NCBI GenBank assembly: GCA_044224605.1
Contig: JBGAKC010000017.1
Span: 1-64,000, forward strand
From: UBA7672 sp044224605
Lineage (GTDB): Bacteria; Pseudomonadota; Alphaproteobacteria; Caulobacterales; Hyphomonadaceae
Length of the DNA: 64,000 nt
Direction of reading: 5' to 3'
The notes under the pieces were generated by a model. The model did no database searches. It had not been told where the DNA came from and saw nothing but the letters and a program-made list of their open reading frames with translations. Within the stretch, counting starts at the first letter, position 1. The number at the start of each line of letters is the position of its first letter. This document shows positions 57,951 through 64,000 of the stretch, in pieces. A program made the translations under genes and the position numbers.

Positions 57951-60900
57951 ATGACTCAGGGACCCTGGAGTGTGAAGGGGATCGACCCGAAAGCGAGGTC
58001 GGTCGCCCGTGAACGCGCCCAGCGGCAGGGCGTGACCCTTGGCCAGTACCTGAACTCTCTCCTGCTCGAGGGGGGCGATGAAGGAATTTTCGAAGAGGTC
58101 GACCTCGCCGAACCGCTTCCGCGCGCCGCCGACAATTCCGACTACCGCCGCATGTCGCAGGAAATCGATATGCTGGCCCAGCGCCTCGAAGCCTCGACCG
58201 CGCGCTCCTCCCGCGCCGTGTCCGGCATCGACAAGTCCATCCTCGGCCTCATGGGCAAGGTGGATGCGTCGGGCAAGGCGCAGCTTCAGGCGCTCGAACG
58301 CGTCACCCGCGCAATGGGCGAGATCGAAACCACCCAATCCGCACTCCGCGCCCGCATCGACACGCTGGAAGCCAGCCGTGGCGACGGCAATGTCGAAGGC
58401 CTGAAGTCGCTGGAAGCGGCGCTTGGCCGTCTCGCCGACACTGTCTCCACGCAGATGCGCGATGCGCAGCGTGATCAGGATCAGTTCCGCACGCTGTTTG
58501 ACGACAAGGTCAGCCAGGTTTCGAACAAGGTCGACGATGTCGCCCGTTCGGTCGACAGCGTCGTCAACAACGCCGTGCGTTCCACCAGCGCCAGCCTCAC
58601 CGGACGCATCGATCAGGTCGAGGAAAAGATGTCCTCGGTCGAGCGTCGCATCGAGGCCGGCCTAAACAAGATCACCGACGCCGCCTCGCGTTTCGAGAAT
58701 TTCGAGGCGAAAGCAGAGCGCGCCGTGGGCGACACGACCTGGCGCATGGAGCGCGCCCTCGAGTCCAGCCTCACGCACTCGCGCGAGATGTCGAAGCAGG
58801 TGCTCGAGCGCGTCGACGGCATCGAGGAGAAGAACCGCGAGGCGATCAATTCGCTGGGCGAGGCTGTCTCGCGCATCACCGAACGCCTCAACCGCGCCGA
58901 GCGCAAGTCAGACAACGCCGTCGGCGTCCTTGAGCGCGCCATCTCCGAAATTGACGAGCGCACGCAGCGTGGCGGACGTCAGGCCGACGACTTCACGCAG
59001 CTGCAGGCCAGCTTCCAGAAGCGCCTCGACACCTTCGCCGAGGACATGGCTCGCCCGATCCACGCCATTCGCGCCGACGTCGAGCGCCGCCTTGAAGAGG
59101 CGATGCGCAGCGGCAGTCCGGAAAAGGTCGAGCGCCTCGAAACGACGATCCGCCAGCTACAGGAACAGATCCGCGTCTCCGAAGCCCGCCAGGCTGACGC
59201 CGTCGAGGCGATGAGCGCACAGGTCGACCGCCTGTCACGCGCGGTCGATGAACGCCTGCGCACCGTGGAAGCCCGCGGCGACAACCACTCGATCGACGAT
59301 GTCCGCCGCGAGATGGCGCGCCTCGCCGACACGATTGACGCCCGGCTCGGCGGTGTCGAAACCTCGACCCGGGCCGACATCGGCCGCCTCAACACCGCTG
59401 TCGACGACAAGTTGCAGGCGCTCGAGAAGCGCAGCGCCGGCGCGATCGACGCCGTGGGCGAGCAGGTCGCTCTCGTCGCGGAGCGCCTCCAGAAACGTCA
59501 CGACGAAAGCGTCCAGCGCCTCTCCGACCGCATCGCCGAAACCGCCTCCGCCAGCCGTCCGATCGATGACGCGGAAATCGACCGTCTTGCCGACCGCCTT
59601 GACGAGCGCGTGAAGGAAAGCGAACGCCGCTCGGCCGAAGCCATTGGCCAGATCGGCGAACAGGTCGCCCGCGTCGCCGATCGTCTGCAGGGCCAGCACA
59701 TCGAGGCGCTGCGCTCGTTCGAACACCGTCTCGAAGAGTCCGGCCGCACCTATGAGAGCCGCCTTGCCGACGTCATGTTGGAACTTCAGGGCCGGATGCA
59801 GGACCTGAGCGACCAGTCCGCCAACGCGCTGGCGCCGATGCAGAAGACGGTCACGTCGATCGCCCGCCGCATCGAAAGCCTTGAAGACGGCCGCCGCGGC
59901 GACGGCCACGCGCCGGCTGTCACACGCGACATTCCGGTCGTGCATGACGAATACATCGTCCTCGACGATGATCCCGCCGAGGAAATTCTCGAACCGAAAA
60001 TCGCGCCCGCCGCCATGGCCGCCGTCGCCAAGGCGGATGACGGCGTCGAGACCGACAACATTGTCGGCGTCGAACCGCCGCCCTTCGATCGCAAGACCGA
60101 CCCGCGCGATGCCCACCTTTTCGCCGAAGAAAAGCCCGCTGATAAGGCAACGCCGTCCGCCGAAGCCGCCAGCAAGATCGACGACCTGCTCGAAGCCGAC
60201 GCTGACATCTTCTCTGGCCCCGCGCCTGCCGGCGAATTCGTCGCCGACCTCCCGGCCGACGACAGCCGCGAGAAACTCTCAGCCAGCTATCTGGAAGAAG
60301 CCCGCCGCGCGGCCCGCGAGGGCCGCCGCTTCACGCCGGTCGCCGCGAAGAAAGGCATCGGCAAGGGCCCGCTGATCGCCTCCGGCATGCTCGCCGTCGC
60401 CGTCGCCGGCGGCGCCGCCTTCACCGTCATGCGCGGTAAGCAGGAAGCCAAGCCGGACGACTTCGCGAAGCTCGATCCGTCAGCCCCCGCGCCCGCCGCC
60501 GCCGTTCCGGGCGCTGCCGATTCGGTCCTCTTCAGCGAACATACCAGCGACGCCACGGCCCCCGCTGCCGGTGCAGCTGACCTCTTCGACGAACCCGCCA
60601 AGCTCGGCGCCGCGCCCGCCGCTGCTGCACCTTCGCCCGCCGCTTCCGCCGGCGTCACGATCGAGGAAGCCGTGCGCAACGGCGATCCGGTCGCCCTGCA
60701 CGACTATGCGCTCGAACTCCTGCAGGCCGGCGAGAAACAGAAAGCCGTCGGCATGCTAAAGGACGCGGCTGGCCGTGGCCTCGTCATGGCCGAATACCGC
60801 CTCGCCAAGCTCTACGAGAAGGGTGAGGGCGTCCCGCGCGACATGGCCGCCTCCCGTTCGTGGACCGAGAAAGCCGCGATCGGCGGCAATGTGAAGGCCA

Positions 60901-61457
60901 TGCACGACCTCGCCGTGTTCTATGCCGAGGGCGATGCGGGTCCGCAAAGCTATGCCGCAGCCGTCGAATGGTTCCGCCAGGCCTCTGACCTCGGCCTCGT
61001 CGACAGCCAGTACAACCTCGCCGTCCTCTACGAACAGGGCCTCGGCCTCAGCCAGGACAAGGCCGAAGCCGCCTACTGGTTCGAGATCGCCGGCCGCGCC
61101 GGAGATCAGGACGCCGGCCGCCGCGCCCGCGCCCTGTTCGGCGAGATGCAACCCACGCAGGCCGAAGCCATCAAGCGCAAGGCCCGCTCCTTCATCCCGA
61201 AGCCTGCCATCCCGCGCGCCAATGGCGAGTTCGGCAAGCGCCCATGGGACATCGCAACGCCCGCCCAGATCCAGGAAGCCCAGCGCCTCCTTCAACGCCT
61301 TGGCTACAACCCTGGCGCCGTCGACGGCAAGATGAGCGTCCGCACGACTGACGCCATCCGCAACTTCCAGCGCGAGAACGACCTGGCGGTAACAGGCGAG
61401 GCCACTGTCTCGCTCCTCGGCCAGCTCCGCTCCGCCACGCTAGACGCCACGCGATAA
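57951..61457 (+). CDS. PodJ-like polar localization protein: coiled coil, Sel1 repeats, peptidoglycan-binding domain
   Basis: About 1168 aa. The short N-terminal motif MTQGPWSVKGIDPKARSVAR and RQGVTLGQYLNSLLLE is shared by alphaproteobacterial PodJ-type proteins. A very long coiled-coil region follows (about 60-650), with many E-R-L/A-D-R-L-heptads (VERRIEAGLNKITDAASRFE). An acidic linker comes next, then one membrane helix (about 804-826, GPLIASGMLAVAVAGGAAFT). The periplasmic part has Sel1/TPR repeats (about 905-1065; YRLAKLYEKGEGVPRDMAAS) and a C-terminal peptidoglycan-binding domain (about 1100-1160; AQRLLQRLGYNPGAVDGKMS). ATG 57951 follows GGAG by 6 nt. In Caulobacter PodJ organises one cell pole; the same is inferred here. 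Confidence 0.85.
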   Translation: MTQGPWSVKGIDPKARSVARERAQRQGVTLGQYLNSLLLEGGDEGIFEEVDLAEPLPRAADNSDYRRMSQEIDMLAQRLEASTARSSRAVSGIDKSILGLMGKVDASGKAQLQALERVTRAMGEIETTQSALRARIDTLEASRGDGNVEGLKSLEAALGRLADTVSTQMRDAQRDQDQFRTLFDDKVSQVSNKVDDVARSVDSVVNNAVRSTSASLTGRIDQVEEKMSSVERRIEAGLNKITDAASRFENFEAKAERAVGDTTWRMERALESSLTHSREMSKQVLERVDGIEEKNREAINSLGEAVSRITERLNRAERKSDNAVGVLERAISEIDERTQRGGRQADDFTQLQASFQKRLDTFAEDMARPIHAIRADVERRLEEAMRSGSPEKVERLETTIRQLQEQIRVSEARQADAVEAMSAQVDRLSRAVDERLRTVEARGDNHSIDDVRREMARLADTIDARLGGVETSTRADIGRLNTAVDDKLQALEKRSAGAIDAVGEQVALVAERLQKRHDESVQRLSDRIAETASASRPIDDAEIDRLADRLDERVKESERRSAEAIGQIGEQVARVADRLQGQHIEALRSFEHRLEESGRTYESRLADVMLELQGRMQDLSDQSANALAPMQKTVTSIARRIESLEDGRRGDGHAPAVTRDIPVVHDEYIVLDDDPAEEILEPKIAPAAMAAVAKADDGVETDNIVGVEPPPFDRKTDPRDAHLFAEEKPADKATPSAEAASKIDDLLEADADIFSGPAPAGEFVADLPADDSREKLSASYLEEARRAAREGRRFTPVAAKKGIGKGPLIASGMLAVAVAGGAAFTVMRGKQEAKPDDFAKLDPSAPAPAAAVPGAADSVLFSEHTSDATAPAAGAADLFDEPAKLGAAPAAAAPSPAASAGVTIEEAVRNGDPVALHDYALELLQAGEKQKAVGMLKDAAGRGLVMAEYRLAKLYEKGEGVPRDMAASRSWTEKAAIGGNVKAMHDLAVFYAEGDAGPQSYAAAVEWFRQASDLGLVDSQYNLAVLYEQGLGLSQDKAEAAYWFEIAGRAGDQDAGRRARALFGEMQPTQAEAIKRKARSFIPKPAIPRANGEFGKRPWDIATPAQIQEAQRLLQRLGYNPGAVDGKMSVRTTDAIRNFQRENDLAVTGEATVSLLGQLRSATLDATR

Positions 61458-61543
61458 TCCTCAACGCACAAGGCCGCTGCAACAGGCCTCATCGCCCGCT
61501 GCAGCGGCCCCGCTCTGACAGGAGACGTCCTGCCTCACGCCAC

Positions 61544-62302
61544 CTAGGTGTGCGAGGATTTCGTATCCTGGCGTTCCGGCATCACTTTCGGGATCAGCAT
61601 CGGCGTGCTCTTCCGATAACGCACGTACTTGTCGCCGAACGCATCGACGAGGTCCCGCTCCTCGAATTGGATCGCCACCAGGATATAGGCCGTCGTCACC
61701 GCGGCGAACACGAGGTGCGCAATCGTCATCGTCGGCGCGAACCAGAAGATCATCAGCCAGCCGATATAGAGCGGATGCCGCACGAGCTTGTAGAGGCTCG
61801 GCGTGTGGAATTGCGGCGGCACATAAGGCTTGGCCAGCAGCGCCCGCCACACCTGCTTCAGACCGAACAGGTCGAAATGGTCGATCAGGAAGGTGGTGTA
61901 GAGCAGAAGCGCCCAGCCGAGCATGTAGAACACGGTGATGGTGGTGCGCACCACGCCTTCCGGCGCGTCCCAAACCACGCCGCCGACCGGCTGCCACATG
62001 ATGAACAGTCCCACCAGCAGCAGCGAGGTCGCCAGCACATAGGTCGAACGCTCGGCCGCTTCCGGCACGAACTTGGTGAACCAGCGCTTGAACGCCGGTC
62101 GGGCCATGCCGGAGTGCTGGACCGCGAACAGGGTGAGGAGACCGAGGTCGATGGCCAGCGCCATGCCCACCGGCATGGTGGGGGCGCCATCAAGCATGGT
62201 CGGCGTCATGAAGCCGCCGATGAAGCCGAGGGCGTACAAGAACACGCCAAGAAATACGGCGTAGGAGAGGAGGCCGTAGGTGAATATTCCGAAGCGCGAC
62301 AT
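61544..62302 (-). CDS. Methanethiol S-methyltransferase (MddA)-like/isoprenylcysteine methyltransferase family membrane protein
   Basis: A 252-aa integral membrane methyltransferase with five to six helices. The C-terminal block is diagnostic: YKLVRHPLYIGWLMIFWFAP with MTIAHLVFAAVTTAYILVAI and EERDLVDAFGDKYVRYR, as in MddA, which makes dimethyl sulfide from methanethiol with SAM. The R-H-P-x-Y and E-E-R-D-L residues bind SAM in this family. An N-terminal GLLTLFAVQHSGMARPAFKR loop is also typical. Neighbouring TauE/SafE and Alph_Pro_TM genes support a link to sulfur compounds, but the neighbour is divergent. NnrU or other ICMT-type roles remain possible. Confidence 0.72.
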   Translation of the reverse strand: MSRFGIFTYGLLSYAVFLGVFLYALGFIGGFMTPTMLDGAPTMPVGMALAIDLGLLTLFAVQHSGMARPAFKRWFTKFVPEAAERSTYVLATSLLLVGLFIMWQPVGGVVWDAPEGVVRTTITVFYMLGWALLLYTTFLIDHFDLFGLKQVWRALLAKPYVPPQFHTPSLYKLVRHPLYIGWLMIFWFAPTMTIAHLVFAAVTTAYILVAIQFEERDLVDAFGDKYVRYRKSTPMLIPKVMPERQDTKSSHT

Positions 62303-62590
62303 TTATTTTATCCTTTTCTTTTCGCAGTTCAGAGGCCTGCTAGATGCGCCCGGCCAGTCGCGCGCGCAGGTGGCGATTCCGCCAAAGAGCAGAAAAGGAC
62401 CCTCCGCTTTTGGAATGGGGGCCATGACGAAAACGAATGCGCGACCGGAGACTCGCGGCTCGGATTTTCCGCCCAGCAGGCGAGAAGCGGGGCGCCCGCG
62501 CCAATTACCCCCGTCATATTCGGGCATTAGCAACAAGGCGGGACGTCTGGACGCCTTCCGGTGCGCGTTCCACGCGCGTAGAACAACCCA
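62303..62590. other. Noncoding divergent region between methyltransferase and exporter genes
   Basis: About 290 bp with no convincing coding potential; peptide-like frames here are arginine/proline rich and lack ribosome binding sites. It must contain the promoters for the minus-strand methyltransferase and the plus-strand TauE/SafE exporter. No hairpin or riboswitch-like structure was recognised. Confidence 0.4.
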
Positions 62591-63499
62591 ATGTTGATTC
62601 ACCTGCCCATCGCCCAGATCGCGGTTGATCCGCTGATTCTCGTGGTGATCGGCATGCTGGTCGGCTTCCTGTCCGGCCTGTTCGGCGTCGGCGGCGGTTT
62701 CCTGCTCACGCCTCTCCTCATTTTCTACGGCGTTCCTGCCGCGGTCGCCGTGTCCACGCAGGCCAACCAGGTCCTCGCCACCTCCATCGCCGGCGTGTCC
62801 GCCCACTGGCGCGAGCGCCAGGTCGACACGCGCCTCGGCACGCTGATGCTGATGGGAGGCCTGGCGGGATCGACCATCGGCGTCGCCGTCTTCAGCCTGC
62901 TCAAGTATTTCGGCGTCGTCGATGCAACGATCTCCGTTCTCTACATCGTCTTCCTCGGCGTGATCGGCGGCCTGATGGCGTGGGAGAGCGTCGGCGCGCT
63001 CGGCAAGTCCGGCGGCGACCCGGGCCGGCGCACGCGCCTGCGCCTCTGGATGCGCGGCCTGCCGATGAAGCGTCGCTTCCCGCGCTCCGGCCTCTACATC
63101 TCGATCATCCCACCGCTGGGCATCGGCTTCTTCGTCGGCATGCTCGCCGCCATCCTCGGCGTCGGCGGCGGCTTCATCCTCGCGCCGGCGATGGTCTACC
63201 TGCTCGGCGTCCCCACGCGCGTGATGGTCGGAACCTCGCTGTTCCAGATCATCTTCCTCACCGCCTACGTCACCTTCCTCCAGGCAACCTTCAACGGCAC
63301 GGTCGATATCGTCCTGGCCGCCGTGCTGATGATCGGCGGCGTCATCGGCGCGCGCTGGGGCACGATGACCGGCCGCCGTCTCAAGGCCGCGCAGCTCCGC
63401 CTGCTCCTCGCGCTCCTCGTCCTCGGCATCGCAGGACGTCTCGTCTACGAGCTCTACGTCGCGCCGAAGCCCGAATACAGGCTGGAGGATGCCGCCTGA
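62591..63499 (+). CDS. TauE/SafE (TSUP) family membrane exporter
   Basis: A 302-aa protein with about eight membrane helices and the TSUP internal repeat: FLSGLFGVGGGFLLTPLLIF in the first half and GMLAAILGVGGGFILAPAMVYLLG in the second, both with the G-V-G-G-G-F signature. TSUP proteins move sulfite, sulfonates or other small anions. The next gene starts at the stop codon (TGATG overlap), so the pair is translationally coupled. Substrate is unknown. Confidence 0.9.
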   Translation: MLIHLPIAQIAVDPLILVVIGMLVGFLSGLFGVGGGFLLTPLLIFYGVPAAVAVSTQANQVLATSIAGVSAHWRERQVDTRLGTLMLMGGLAGSTIGVAVFSLLKYFGVVDATISVLYIVFLGVIGGLMAWESVGALGKSGGDPGRRTRLRLWMRGLPMKRRFPRSGLYISIIPPLGIGFFVGMLAAILGVGGGFILAPAMVYLLGVPTRVMVGTSLFQIIFLTAYVTFLQATFNGTVDIVLAAVLMIGGVIGARWGTMTGRRLKAAQLRLLLALLVLGIAGRLVYELYVAPKPEYRLEDAA

Positions 63500-64000
63500 T
63501 GCGTCGCCTCGCCCTGATCCTCGCCCTTCTCGCGGCGCCTGCCGCAACAGCCCAGCGCGTCGAGGGACCGGATCGCCCCTTCATGGCGGCTGGTCTCGCG
63601 GAAGACATTGTCGAACTGAAGGTGAACTACACCGACAGCCGCATCGTTCTCTTCGCCACAGCGCCCCAGCCCGAGAACAGTACGTCCGGCATGGCCGTCG
63701 CTCTCATCGGTCCGATGGCTCCGCAGAAGATGATCCGCCGCACGGCTGCCGGCGACCAGACCATCGAATTCGTCGCCGCTCCGCAGGTCTTCATCGTCGG
63801 CGCCGAACCGCAGGTCACCGCCAGCGTCCAGTCCGACGTCATGGCCGAGCAGGGCCTCAACGCACAGGCCTTCGCGATGCCGCGCTCCGACCAGCTGATG
63901 TCCCCCGATCTCGACGCCTGGCGCGCCGCCTTCGTGAACCTGAAGATGGACGAAGGCCTCTACGCTTTCGGCAAGGTCTCCATTGAACGTCTCGACGGCG
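63499..64000 (+). CDS. TIGR02186/Alph_Pro_TM family protein, N-terminal part
   Basis: Cut by the right edge after about 167 codons. It has a signal peptide (MRRLALILALLAAPAATA) and a periplasmic domain: LAEDIVELKVNYTDSRIVLF, IGPMAPQKMIRRTAAG, YAFGKVSIERL. This is the alphaproteobacterial TIGR02186 family, usually found next to TauE/SafE exporters, as here where it overlaps the exporter stop by one base. A C-terminal membrane helix, typical for the family, would lie beyond the window. Function is unknown; the linkage suggests an accessory role in anion export. Confidence 0.85.
   Translation, partial: MRRLALILALLAAPAATAQRVEGPDRPFMAAGLAEDIVELKVNYTDSRIVLFATAPQPENSTSGMAVALIGPMAPQKMIRRTAAGDQTIEFVAAPQVFIVGAEPQVTASVQSDVMAEQGLNAQAFAMPRSDQLMSPDLDAWRAAFVNLKMDEGLYAFGKVSIERLDG

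Noticed and set aside
1..64000. CRISPR array, transposon, prophage, toxin-antitoxin or tRNA genes
   Set aside because: No regularly spaced repeats, transposase, integrase, recognisable toxin pair or cloverleaf was seen on either strand.

Overview
The window is a high-GC chromosomal segment from an alphaproteobacterium, most probably of the Caulobacterales/Hyphomonadaceae group. This rests on mipZ (division-plane ATPase), a PodJ-like polar coiled-coil/Sel1/peptidoglycan-binding protein, DUF1489, the ClpS-ClpA pair, DUF817/DUF3667 and an Alph_Pro_TM (TIGR02186) gene. Placement below family level is inference. I see no rRNA, tRNA, CRISPR array, insertion sequence, phage or plasmid module. Genes are densely packed, often with ATGA start/stop overlaps.

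Region by region. 1-5.9 kb: start of a thiolase gene, SixA phosphatase, a CaCA cation antiporter, a 26-codon membrane peptide gene, a Nudix hydrolase, a lipoprotein, and ClpA/ClpS. 6.3-11.8 kb: a penicillin-binding D,D-carboxypeptidase, MipZ with a SPOR-like envelope protein, PanC, an atypical low-GC hypothetical gene, DUF1489 and a secreted hypothetical. 12.0-21.4 kb: a minus-strand leucine/branched-chain acid catabolic region (both 3-methylcrotonyl-CoA carboxylase subunits and an enoyl-CoA hydratase). It is interspersed with a Tat-exported FMN alpha-hydroxy-acid oxidase, a glycerate-kinase-like P-loop kinase, a beta-barrel protein, DUF3667 and DUF817 membrane proteins, and an alphaproteobacterial-type intergenic palindromic repeat.

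21.5-33.3 kb: a cNMP-binding/patatin lipase, HolC and PepA (minus), then a plus-strand outer-membrane-biogenesis run lptF-lptG-lptD-surA followed by pdxA-rsmA. 33.3-40.2 kb: a minus-strand run fabD-fabG-acpP-fabF-mltG-yicC-gmk that couples fatty acid synthesis to wall and nucleotide housekeeping. 40.4-41.8 kb: rpsF-rpsR-rplI ending in a strong terminator. 41.9-44.7 kb: a C5 DNA methyltransferase and a Vsr mismatch endonuclease bracketing a histone-H1-like basic protein and two tandem paralogous membrane proteins. This is the most accessory-looking cluster in the window.

44.7-51.6 kb: a Pro/Glu-rich protein, a lipoprotein, a GST-like protein, an OmpA-family lipoprotein, an SRPBCC protein and an S9 peptidase. 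51.6-57.8 kb: a minus-strand beta-oxidation operon (MerR regulator, acyl-CoA dehydrogenase, thiolase, small membrane protein, FadJ/FadB-type fusion). 57.9-64.0 kb: the PodJ-like protein, an MddA-like methyltransferase, a TauE/SafE exporter and the start of an Alph_Pro_TM protein cut by the window edge.

Together the window is mostly core envelope, cell-cycle, translation and fatty-acid/leucine metabolism. The less explained parts are the Dcm-Vsr cluster, the 26-aa peptide gene, the low-GC gene at 10.3 kb and several palindromes at divergent promoters. All gene calls come from reading the translated sequence; no database search was run.
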